In this document: positions 1 through 6,326 of the stretch, in pieces | How positions within the stretch are numbered: the first letter of the stretch is position 1 | Layout of the letters: each line of letters starts with the position of its first letter | DNA from: Spirochaetaceae bacterium | GTDB taxonomy: Bacteria > Spirochaetota > Spirochaetia > DSM-27196 > SLST01 | NCBI GenBank assembly: GCA_007129695.1 | Contig: SKVA01000085.1 | Location: forward strand, 1 to 8,010 | Direction: 5' to 3' | DNA length: 8,010 nt | Position numbers and translations under genes: made by a program | Notes under the pieces: model-generated | Told to the model about the DNA's origin: nothing | Database searches by the model: none | What the model saw: only the letters and a program-made list of their open reading frames with translations

Positions 1-461
1 GGAATGCCACCGGCACGCTCTGATACCGCCATCGCGATCGGTGTCGTAACCGAGGTCGGCGCAGCCGATACCGCCGACTCGGGATCTACCGGTAGCCACA
101 GGAACGGAACCACCGCGGACACGACCCCGACGACGGCCGCAAACACGATACCGATTGCTACCTCCGGAGCGTTTCGCCGGAGTACTGCGAACTGCCGGTA
201 GAGCGGGAGCGCGAGCGCGACAACCGATATCTCCAGAGCGAACGATATCAGCGACGTAGCGTCGCGGTACTCATCGTACGGGACCCCGGCGAGCGACAGC
301 AGTGCCACGATGACCGCGACCGATGTCAGAACCGGATGGAGGAGCGGAAACGGAATACGCGCGTACAACTTCTTTGCGGCTGCGTAGATGAGGAGCGACG
401 CCGCGATCATGAATGCCGGACCCGTCGCTATCGCTTCGAGATCGCCGATGCGGTCAACCAT
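1..461 (-). CDS. lrgB: LrgB/CidB family membrane protein (3' end cut by window edge)
   Basis: This is the integral-membrane LrgB partner of an LrgA/LrgB pair. The family has been linked to control of murein hydrolase activity and cell death in staphylococci, and to export of small organic acids such as pyruvate or glycolate in other lineages. Reading leftwards from ATG at 459-461 gives 153 complete residues before the edge. Hydrophobic segments lie at about residues 14-30, 43-60, 71-88 and 101-122. The best signature is SVTTPIAMAVSERAGGI at residues 137-153, matching the family's 'P-K-SVTTPIA...GGIP' block. The block ending in VALALPLYRQ (81-90) matches the family's 'VALAvPLY' segment, although the usual LGPAT just before it is LEISV here. 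The start overlaps the lrgA stop by 8 bp and follows a good GGAGG site, so the two genes are probably translationally coupled. Roughly the last third of the protein lies outside the window. Identity is secure; the transported substrate is unknown. Confidence 0.9.
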   Translation of the reverse strand, partial: MVDRIGDLEAIATGPAFMIAASLLIYAAAKKLYARIPFPLLHPVLTSVAVIVALLSLAGVPYDEYRDATSLISFALEISVVALALPLYRQFAVLRRNAPEVAIGIVFAAVVGVVSAVVPFLWLPVDPESAVSAAPTSVTTPIAMAVSERAGGI

Positions 462-825
462 CGGGATCCGCCTCCGGCGCGTTTCTTGCGCCGATTCGCG
501 CGACCAGCTGCGCGATCCTGCCGGTCACGATCAGGACGACGATCAGACTCACGAACACCGACACCGACAGCGGCAGCCACTCGCGCGCGATGACGCCGGC
601 ATAGCTCATCACCCCGACACCGGCGGGCACGAACAGAAACGCCAGGTTGTCGACGAGCAGATCGGCCGCGGGCTCGATCCAATGCTGCCGGATCAGACGG
701 GTAGCAAGCGCGACCGTAAGCAGGACCATGCCAAGGACGTTGCCTGGTATCATCGGGATCGCCAGAACGGAGAGAGCCGAACCGAGCGCATGAAACCCGA
801 TCAGGATACCGAACGACACGATCAC
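454..825 (-). CDS. lrgA: LrgA/CidA family holin-like membrane protein
   Basis: This 123-residue protein is close to the usual size of LrgA/CidA proteins, small oligomeric membrane proteins that work with LrgB/CidB. It is almost entirely hydrophobic, with about four membrane segments (roughly residues 2-22, 26-44, 60-80 and 85-104) and a short polar, charged C-terminal tail. Two diagnostic blocks are visible: IPMIPGNVLGMVLL at 23-36 (family 'lPiPGsviGmllL') and FLFVPAGVGVM at 63-73 (family 'lFVPagVGim'). The start is GTG at 823-825, preceded by only a weak purine stretch. No better in-frame start exists, because the apbE stop codon at 838-840 is in the same frame just upstream. It sits 12 bp after apbE and overlaps lrgB by 8 bp, so all three probably share one transcript. 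Whether it forms pores or serves as a transporter subunit cannot be told from sequence. Confidence 0.92.
   Translation of the reverse strand: MIVSFGILIGFHALGSALSVLAIPMIPGNVLGMVLLTVALATRLIRQHWIEPAADLLVDNLAFLFVPAGVGVMSYAGVIAREWLPLSVSVFVSLIVVLIVTGRIAQLVARIGARNAPEADPDG
471..475 (-). promoter_or_regulatory. Ribosome binding site of lrgB
   Basis: On the minus strand the sequence reads GGAGG followed by 9 bp and the ATG of lrgB. It lies inside the 3' end of lrgA. It supports the ATG at 459-461 as the true start and independent re-initiation after lrgA. Confidence 0.65.
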
Positions 826-837
826 CGTATCACCGCA

Positions 838-1890
838 TCACCGGTCGACCACGACAACACGATACTCCTGCGCACGCGCATCAAACCGCTCGGAGACACC
901 GGGAGTCATGTAAATCGTATCTGCGGTCGCGATGATCGCGTCGTAGCCGGGTAGATCGCGAACCATCGCGATTGCGGCGTCGACGCCCATCACAAAGGCG
1001 GCGGTAGACAACGCATCGGTCTTCATCGCCGATTCGCCGATCACGGTCGCGCTCACTACACCCGATTCCGACGGCATACCAGTACTGGTGTCGAAGATGT
1101 GATGATAGCGCACACCATCCTGCACAAAGAACCGCTCGTACGCGCCTGAGGTCACGACGCTTTCATCGCGCGACTGGAGGATCCCCAGGTACCGGCCACG
1201 CTCTCCGGTCGGATACTGGATGCCGATGCGCCACGGCGCGCCATCGGGTCGTGGTCCGATCGTGACGATGTCGCCACCGAAGTCAAGGATCGCGTGGCGC
1301 ACTCCTTCGGATCGGAGCACCGCCGCCGCCTCGTCGGCCGCGAACCCCTTCGCGATACCTCCGACGTCGATCCCCATAGACTGCTCGGGCAAGAACACTT
1401 CGAAGGTGTCCGGAAAGAGTTCGATCCGTCTGAAGTCGACCGAACGAAGCACCTCTGCAAGCGGTTCGGGTTCGGGCACGCGCGGCTCGTCGCGTCCGAA
1501 CCCCCACAGCCGTATGAGCGGCTCGACGGTGAGATCAAACGCGCCATCGGACAGCTCGCCGAAGCGGACACCTTCGGCGATCACGCGAAACGTGTCCGGC
1601 GACACCCGGACGCGCGACTCGCCGGCAGCGGCGTTCACGCGCAACACCTCCGTGTCGTCGTACGCAGCATCGTTGATGCTCATCCGGTCCTGGATGTCCT
1701 TGGTGCGGGCGAACGCTCCGCTAAGCATGTCGCGCGACGCTCCGGCCTGCTGGACCGTGATCGTGACCGCTGTTCCAAGCAGTAGCTCGGTCTGGCTTAC
1801 GCGGGGAACCGTCCGCGGAACGCACGACATCGAAAGGAGCGCCAGAAACGCGGCGGCGACGCCGGCGGCCGCGCGGAAGCGGGTCTTCAT
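838..1890 (-). CDS. apbE: FAD:protein FMN transferase (ApbE), predicted lipoprotein
   Basis: ApbE transfers FMN from FAD to a Thr/Ser of target proteins through a phosphoester bond, using Mg2+, usually outside the cytoplasmic membrane. The 350-residue product starts with a basic n-region (KTRFR), a hydrophobic core (7-19) and a Cys at 23 in LLSMSC, so it is probably a lipoprotein. Family blocks follow in order: LGT (38-40), SDGAFDLTVEPL (114-125), DVGGIAKGFAAD (175-186), FGGD (204-207), TSGAYERFF (247-255), YHHIFDTSTG (262-271) and TDALSTAAFVMG (291-302), the last with the Asp292/Thr296 metal-site pattern. All expected motifs are present, so it should be active. The ATG at 1888-1890 is chosen because it creates the signal peptide. 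A start further upstream would add 129 non-hydrophobic, repeat-free residues read antisense through the MoxR gene. There is no clear Shine-Dalgarno site. It heads the apbE-lrgA-lrgB unit; no obvious flavinylated redox substrate is encoded nearby. Confidence 0.95.
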   Translation of the reverse strand: MKTRFRAAAGVAAAFLALLSMSCVPRTVPRVSQTELLLGTAVTITVQQAGASRDMLSGAFARTKDIQDRMSINDAAYDDTEVLRVNAAAGESRVRVSPDTFRVIAEGVRFGELSDGAFDLTVEPLIRLWGFGRDEPRVPEPEPLAEVLRSVDFRRIELFPDTFEVFLPEQSMGIDVGGIAKGFAADEAAAVLRSEGVRHAILDFGGDIVTIGPRPDGAPWRIGIQYPTGERGRYLGILQSRDESVVTSGAYERFFVQDGVRYHHIFDTSTGMPSESGVVSATVIGESAMKTDALSTAAFVMGVDAAIAMVRDLPGYDAIIATADTIYMTPGVSERFDARAQEYRVVVVDR

Positions 1891-1966
1891 CGGTGTGAGG
1901 ATATCGAAAACCGGATAGTCGGTGAACCGGTGTACGAAATGCGCTGGAATGATAATACTTAACGAT
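1891..1966. promoter_or_regulatory. Divergent intergenic promoter region between apbE and the MoxR operon
   Basis: This 76-bp gap is the only divergent junction in the window, so it must hold or adjoin the promoters for both operons. It contains an AT-rich island (about 1947-1968) that stands out in very GC-rich surroundings. On the plus strand the island includes GATAAT (1951-1956); on the minus strand the same bases read TATTAT (1952-1957), a -10-like hexamer placing a start roughly 55 nt ahead of apbE. No convincing -35 hexamer is seen in either direction. The direct repeat AACCGG at 1909-1914 and 1925-1930 could be an operator but is short. Confidence 0.5.
1951..1956 (+). promoter_or_regulatory. 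Candidate -10 box of the first MoxR operon
   Basis: GATAAT matches the sigma-70 -10 consensus at five of six positions. It ends 10 bp before the ATG at 1967, which would put transcription start about 3-4 nt ahead of the start codon. That gives an almost leaderless mRNA, consistent with the absence of a Shine-Dalgarno sequence. Confidence 0.4.
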
Positions 1967-2926
1967 ATGCAGAACACAGAGACCGCAAGTGTCCATCGCA
2001 TGATCGAGTCGGTGCGCGATGAGGTACGAAAGGCGTTCGTCGGCTCGCCATCGGCGCTCGATACGATCCTTGTCGGCTTCATCACGGGCCTGCACGTGCT
2101 GATCGAGGATATTCCTGGCGTCGGAAAGACGACGCTCGCGCGGTCGCTCGCGCGCGCATCGGGGCTCGACTTCGCGCGAATCCAGTTTTCACCCGACCTG
2201 CTCCCGGGCGATGTGACCGGGATGTCGGTCTGGGCGCAGGATCGCCACGACTTTGTCTTCAAGCCCGGCGCGATCATGCATCAGTTCATCTTGGCAGACG
2301 AACTGAACCGCGCATCGGCGCGGACGCAGTCGGCGCTCCTGGAGTCGATGCAGGAGCAGTCGGTGTCTGTCGACGGCACGACCTATCCGCTCCCGCAGCC
2401 GTTTTTTCTGATCGCGACGCAGAATCCGCTTCAGTTCGCCGGGACATTCCGGTTGCCGGAAGGCCAGCTCGACCGATTCGGACTGTCGGTTTCGTTCGGA
2501 TACCCTTCGGCCGACGACGAGTCGCGCATCCTGGAACTGATGGAGCACGAGTACCCGGTAGACAAGCTGCAGGCAGTCATCGACGCGGACGCGGTCGTCG
2601 GCGCGCGCGCGATGACCCTCGCGGTGCGCGTGGACGCGAAGATCAGGCAGTTCCTGATCGCAATTGCCGACCGTTCGCGCAAGAATCCGCACGTGAGACT
2701 CGGCATGAGCCCGAGAGCGACCGGTCACCTGTTACGCGCATCGCAGGGCGTCGCGCTCGTCAACGGTCGCGGGTACGTGATTCCGGAGGACGTCGCGTCT
2801 ATCGCGCCGGCAGTGCTCCGGCACCGCCTCATCCTCTCGCCGGAGGCCCGGATGGAGGAGAAGAGCAGCGCACGCGTGGTCGACGAGATCCTGTCGGCGA
2901 TTCCACTGCCGACCGGAGTTGCATGA
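1967..2926 (+). CDS. MoxR-family AAA+ ATPase (first copy)
   Basis: This is a cytoplasmic AAA+ ATPase of the MoxR family. Such proteins are thought to act as chaperones that remodel or activate partner proteins, typically encoded next to DUF58 and VWA-domain genes. From ATG 1967 it has 319 residues, normal for the family. Visible motifs are Walker A PGVGKTT (50-56), a DLLPGDVTG block (77-85), Walker B FILADE (107-112) followed by LNRA, sensor 1 IATQNP (149-154), LPEGQLDRF with the arginine-finger candidate Arg170 (163-171), and sensor 2 SPRATG (248-253). All key ATPase residues are intact. A GTG at 1922 would add 15 residues but would translate through the likely -10 box, so the ATG is preferred. 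The stop codon overlaps the next start in ATGA at 2923-2926, which suggests tight translational coupling to the DUF58 gene. Confidence 0.93.
   Translation: MQNTETASVHRMIESVRDEVRKAFVGSPSALDTILVGFITGLHVLIEDIPGVGKTTLARSLARASGLDFARIQFSPDLLPGDVTGMSVWAQDRHDFVFKPGAIMHQFILADELNRASARTQSALLESMQEQSVSVDGTTYPLPQPFFLIATQNPLQFAGTFRLPEGQLDRFGLSVSFGYPSADDESRILELMEHEYPVDKLQAVIDADAVVGARAMTLAVRVDAKIRQFLIAIADRSRKNPHVRLGMSPRATGHLLRASQGVALVNGRGYVIPEDVASIAPAVLRHRLILSPEARMEEKSSARVVDEILSAIPLPTGVA
2914..2918 (+). promoter_or_regulatory. Ribosome binding site of the first DUF58 gene
   Basis: CGGAG lies 4 bp before the ATG at 2923, within the end of the MoxR gene. The spacing is short but usable, and it supports re-initiation at the ATGA overlap. 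Confidence 0.45.
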
Positions 2927-4146
2927 GATTCCCGATCGTGATCCGACCGGCGCGGACCGGTCTCTACGCGTTCGCACTCGCTATCGCGTACGTCGCCGGC
3001 GCGTACCTTGGTGGAGCGCTGCTCACGATCTGGTACGCGATGCTCGCGTTGCCGTTACTGTCGATGACGCAGGCGATCATCACGACGGCGGCGTTGCGTT
3101 ACCACCAGGAGTTCTCCAACGATCATCCCGCGAAAGGTGAGGCGGTAGGCTACACGCTGTCGATCACGAACGAGTGTCCGGTTCCTTCGGCCAGGATCAC
3201 CGCGAGTTTTCACATGGGCCGGGTCGAGTACGGAACGAGCACCAGCCTGCTGCAACTTGGAGCGCATGAAACGAGCACGATCGAGCACACGGTCCGGTGT
3301 CCGTATCGCGGGGTCTATACGGTGGGACTGTCGCGGCTCACCGTCTGGGACACCTTTGGCTGGATTGGCTTCGGGCTCCCGGTGTTCAGCCGGACCTTCT
3401 ACGTCTACCCGCGCATCTTGCATCTGCCTCACGCGTTCGCCGGGTTTGGCACCGAGCACGCGGTCGCGCAGGCGCTGACCGCCGGGGTGGAGCCCGACGT
3501 GACACTCTACCGGGGTCTGCGGCGGTACCGCCCGGACGACGACGTGCGCCATATCTCCTGGCGTAAGCTGGCGCTACTCGGAGAGCCGGTGGTCCGCGAG
3601 TACGACACTGCCGCCGAACCGGCGGTGACGATCTGTCTTGACACTCGCCCGGTGGTATCGCGCGAACGGACGCTCGACGTGGAGGACGGCGCGATCGAGA
3701 TGGTGGTCGCGCTCGCAAAGCACTACGCAGACCGGGAGGTCCCGGTGACGCTGGCGATCGGTCTCGACGTGGTGCGAATCGCCGGCGGGGACGCAAACGC
3801 ATTCGCCCGCTTCCACAGCAGTACGATCATGATCTTCTTCCGGTCGCGTGTGTCACCGGCGATCGTCTACGAGACGCACCGCCACGACGGCCGCTTCTCC
3901 GACGGGACGGTGATCTTCGTGACCGACCGGCTCGACGCCGAAGTGATCGACCTGGTGGAGACGAGCGACGGCCGCAGCCTCCAGGCGGCAGCGATCATCA
4001 ATACGGTGGGTCTGGACGACGGCGAGCGGCGACGAGCCGCAGCGATCCAGAGATCGCTCCGCGACAGCGCCGGGGCGATCGTCACGGTAGAGTCGGCCGA
4101 TGAGCTTGTGCAGGAGCTCGCGCAGACCCAAGGAGCTCGCGCGTGA
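2923..4146 (+). CDS. DUF58 domain membrane protein (first copy)
   Basis: A 407-residue member of the DUF58 family, whose genes almost always follow MoxR genes. The biochemical role is unknown; members are regarded as membrane-anchored partners or clients of MoxR. Two hydrophobic segments at about 13-32 and 34-56 anchor the N-terminus. Residues 60-170 look like a beta-rich extracytoplasmic or linker region ending in the typical CPYRGVYTVG...DTFGW pattern (126-147). The diagnostic core is LRRYRPDDDVRHISWRKLA (199-217), matching the DUF58 'REY-PGDD-R-I-W' signature. A VWA-like fold follows from about residue 233 (AVTICLDTRP). A canonical MIDAS DxSxS is not present: after Asp240 comes TRPVVS, as is usual for DUF58. 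The start overlaps the MoxR stop by 4 bp and the end overlaps the transglutaminase start in GTGA, placing it mid-operon. Confidence 0.9.
   Translation: MRFPIVIRPARTGLYAFALAIAYVAGAYLGGALLTIWYAMLALPLLSMTQAIITTAALRYHQEFSNDHPAKGEAVGYTLSITNECPVPSARITASFHMGRVEYGTSTSLLQLGAHETSTIEHTVRCPYRGVYTVGLSRLTVWDTFGWIGFGLPVFSRTFYVYPRILHLPHAFAGFGTEHAVAQALTAGVEPDVTLYRGLRRYRPDDDVRHISWRKLALLGEPVVREYDTAAEPAVTICLDTRPVVSRERTLDVEDGAIEMVVALAKHYADREVPVTLAIGLDVVRIAGGDANAFARFHSSTIMIFFRSRVSPAIVYETHRHDGRFSDGTVIFVTDRLDAEVIDLVETSDGRSLQAAAIINTVGLDDGERRRAAAIQRSLRDSAGAIVTVESADELVQELAQTQGARA
4130..4137 (+). promoter_or_regulatory. Strong ribosome binding site deciding the GTG start of the transglutaminase gene
   Basis: AAGGAGCT is the best Shine-Dalgarno sequence in the window. 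Its core ends 7 bp before GTG at 4143-4145. It settles the unusual start codon, which overlaps the stop of the preceding DUF58 gene as GTGA. Confidence 0.75.
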
Positions 4147-6260
4147 TCGCGACAGACAGCGCACGCGAGAATGCCCGCGCGGGCGCGGCACGCGCGATTG
4201 TGCCGGTAGTCGTCGCGACGGTCGCGGCGACAATCGCGGTCATCCCCGCCTTCGTCGTCGCTCGGCTGCTGGACGCGAGCGGCCCGCTGCTCCCGGTCCT
4301 TGCGTGGTCGGCTACGACTGCGGCGCTCTTCGCACTCGTTCCCCACGTCGCCAAACGCGGGGCGCGGATCCTCGCGTGGAGTGGTAGCGCGCTCGCGATC
4401 GTCGCGGCGCTCGTCGTGTTCGCCGATGTCGTGATCATCCCCTTCTCCGCGTACCTGCTCTGGTTCGACCTTGTGCAAACCGGAGGAGCGCGCGGCGCGG
4501 TTTCATTCGTGTTCGTGATGCTCGTCGCGGCAGGATCAACCGCGTTCGGCGCATCGGTAACCCGGCGCCCGATCATCGCATCGAGCGCGTACACTGCGTG
4601 GCTCGCGTTCCTGTCAATCCCGATCCTTGGGCGTGTAGAGTCGGTGGTCGTGCTCGCGGTCTTTGTCGGAATCGGTCTGGTCGCCGTCGCCGCGGAAGGC
4701 AACCGCGTCCGTAGCGCGATACGGGCGATCTCTCACGCGATCGTACTGGCGGGCCTGGCTGTCGCGATCGGCGCCGGGCTTGGCAGCGTCACGACTGCCG
4801 CCGGCAGCCGGATCGTCGACGACGTTCTGAGCCCCGGATTCCGCCGGATGGTGGTGACGCTCTTCCCGAACTTCCCGATCGTCTACGATATCCCGGGCTA
4901 CGGCTACCGGTTTGCATCGGAAAACATCGGCCGATCTCCGGTGCTGTCGAACCGCCCGCTCTTCCGGGTGTCACCGGTCGACGATCGCCCGCTCTACCTG
5001 CGCACTGAAGTCTTCCACGAGTTCACCGGATCGTCGTGGCGGGCGCGTCGCGACGCTCCGGGAGACACGGAGCGTACGATGGTGGTCGAAGACCCCGAAT
5101 CGGCCGACGCGCCGGATGCGCCGTTTAGAATGCAAACTCGGATCGACATCCTGACCGACTTTTACCCGATGGTTCCTCATACGCTCGACACGGTGAGCTT
5201 CGCGATCACCGGACGGTCCTCGATAGGCTTCGACCGCGCGGGTGAGTCGATCGGATACGTCCTCACCGATCCGCTGCTCTACGGTGAAGCGGTCAAGCTT
5301 CTGCGCGAGCCCCTGACTCGCGGCTCATCCGGCGCCGAGACAGGAACGCCCGATCCAGATCGCTATCTGAGCGTTCCCGACTCGATCTCCGAGTCGGCGC
5401 GCGTGCTCGCAGCCGAACTCACCGGCGCGACACCGAGCGAATCGATGCTCAACACGTTGCGCTTTCTGCGTGGGAACTTCGAGTACACGCTCGAGCCCCC
5501 GCAGCCACGCAACGCGGATCGGTTTCTGGAAGCATTTCTGGACGAACACAATCGCGGCTTCTGCGTGCACTTCGCGACCGCGTTCACGATCATAAGTCGG
5601 CTGCAGGGGATTCCGACGCGCTACGTGACCGGGTTTCTGGTACAACCACCCGACTTCGAAGAGCTCATGGCGGGTGGTATGCCACTGATTGAGTCGATCG
5701 CCGTGTCGGGGTACAGCGCGCACGCATGGCCTGAGATCTGGCTCGAACAGACCGGGTGGCGCATCGTCGAGGCGACTCCCCCGATGCAGCCGCCGGGCTA
5801 CGAGAACACCTTCTTCGACCGGTTCGCGGCGATCCGCAACGAGGGCCGGACCGTGTCACAGCTGTCGGAGATCCTGCGACGCGATATCACCGATCCCGAC
5901 CGCGAGGCTGAGCCGTCGACCGGCTTGCTGATCCTCCGTACCGCCGCGCGGATCGTGATCGGCCTGGCATTCGCAGTTCTGATCGCGGTCGGTGTTCGGC
6001 GCTCGGTGCGCCTCAGCGTCCACCGGCGATTCGAGCGCCATGCGTCGATCCTCGGCCGACGCACGCATCGGCGAGGACTTCCGGCACCGACGGTCGCCGG
6101 ATGGAGCGGCTGGGGAGCGGCTGCGGGCCGGCACGGGAAACGGACGGCCAGGCTCATCCTTGACGTCGCGTTCGGGGGCAGGCGCGTTACCGAGCGCGAC
6201 CTGCGCTTCATCCGCCGCTTCCGGTGGCGCCTGATGGCCGATCTTCGCGGTTCACGATAG
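4143..6260 (+). CDS. Transglutaminase-like membrane protein (TgpA/DUF3488-type architecture)
   Basis: A 705-residue protein with TgpA-like layout: six or seven membrane segments in the first 220 residues (about 18-41, 48-69, 77-100, 119-137, 145-163, 166-184 and 196-218), then an extracytoplasmic region, a transglutaminase/protease core, one membrane segment (about 596-617) and a basic cytoplasmic tail. The core shows LRFLRGNFEYTL (439-450), RGFCVHFATAF with nucleophile Cys474, the RYVTGF strand (493-498), and SAHAWPEIW with His527. The third catalytic position, usually Asp in 'fDpTP', is Glu543 in IVEATPP. Family members may cleave or crosslink envelope proteins or peptides; the substrate is unknown. 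The GTG start is fixed by a strong upstream ribosome site. It is the last gene of the MoxR-DUF58-transglutaminase operon; 66 bp follow before the next gene. The Arg-rich C-terminal tail resembles the DUF4129 position in related proteins but its motif is not clear. Confidence 0.9.
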   Translation: MIATDSARENARAGAARAIVPVVVATVAATIAVIPAFVVARLLDASGPLLPVLAWSATTAALFALVPHVAKRGARILAWSGSALAIVAALVVFADVVIIPFSAYLLWFDLVQTGGARGAVSFVFVMLVAAGSTAFGASVTRRPIIASSAYTAWLAFLSIPILGRVESVVVLAVFVGIGLVAVAAEGNRVRSAIRAISHAIVLAGLAVAIGAGLGSVTTAAGSRIVDDVLSPGFRRMVVTLFPNFPIVYDIPGYGYRFASENIGRSPVLSNRPLFRVSPVDDRPLYLRTEVFHEFTGSSWRARRDAPGDTERTMVVEDPESADAPDAPFRMQTRIDILTDFYPMVPHTLDTVSFAITGRSSIGFDRAGESIGYVLTDPLLYGEAVKLLREPLTRGSSGAETGTPDPDRYLSVPDSISESARVLAAELTGATPSESMLNTLRFLRGNFEYTLEPPQPRNADRFLEAFLDEHNRGFCVHFATAFTIISRLQGIPTRYVTGFLVQPPDFEELMAGGMPLIESIAVSGYSAHAWPEIWLEQTGWRIVEATPPMQPPGYENTFFDRFAAIRNEGRTVSQLSEILRRDITDPDREAEPSTGLLILRTAARIVIGLAFAVLIAVGVRRSVRLSVHRRFERHASILGRRTHRRGLPAPTVAGWSGWGAAAGRHGKRTARLILDVAFGGRRVTERDLRFIRRFRWRLMADLRGSR

Positions 6261-6326
6261 TCAGTCCCGACCACGCAGCTCAGGTTTCACTTGCCGCGGC
6301 TTGCTGGATACCTCTATCCTTGACTG
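6261..6326 (+). promoter_or_regulatory. Intergenic region with candidate promoter for the second MoxR operon
   Basis: This 66-bp gap has no evident rho-independent terminator. A possible sigma-70 promoter is TTGCCG (6291-6296) and TATCCT (6315-6320), separated by 18 bp. Transcription would start about at the GTG codon at 6327, giving a leaderless mRNA, and no Shine-Dalgarno sequence is present. Two small repeats overlap it: CTTGC at 6290-6294 and 6300-6304 (10 bp apart, one helical turn) and the inverted repeat GGATA-CCTC-TATCC (6306-6319). These could be operator sites but are short enough to be chance. Confidence 0.4.

Noticed and set aside
388..954. Plus-strand open frame of 188 codons opposite lrgB, lrgA and the apbE end
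   Set aside because: The product is full of Asp, His, Arg and Gln with no domain, typical of the antisense of hydrophobic membrane-protein genes.
1220..1918. Plus-strand open frame of 232 codons opposite apbE
   Set aside because: It is antisense to a gene with every ApbE motif, has Ser/Arg/Pro-rich low-complexity composition and no recognisable domain. Long antisense frames are expected at this GC content.
1922..1966. GTG start at 1922 for the first MoxR gene
   Set aside because: It adds 15 residues with no family counterpart and reads through the AT-rich promoter-like island; the ATG at 1967 fits normal family length. It cannot be excluded completely.
1901..1968. Inverted repeat ATATCG / CGATAT flanking the divergent intergenic region
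   Set aside because: It is only 6 bp per arm with a 56-bp gap and no extension, within chance expectation in GATC/CGAT-rich DNA.
1891..2277. Upstream extension of apbE giving a 479-residue protein starting at 2277
   Set aside because: The extra 129 residues have no family similarity, would bury the signal peptide internally, and are read antisense through the well-supported MoxR gene.
2189..2728. Minus-strand open frame of 179 codons opposite the first MoxR
   Set aside because: It is the reverse strand of the intact AAA+ motifs, Arg/His-rich and without a recognisable domain.
3867..4702. Minus-strand open frames (about 203 and 206 codons) opposite the DUF58 end and transglutaminase start
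   Set aside because: They lie antisense to coding sequence with strong motifs and a strong ribosome site, and their compositions are low-complexity.
6261..6300. Possible terminator after the transglutaminase gene
   Set aside because: There is no GC-rich stem followed by a T tract; the short palindrome GCCGCGGC at 6293-6300 alone is not a terminator.
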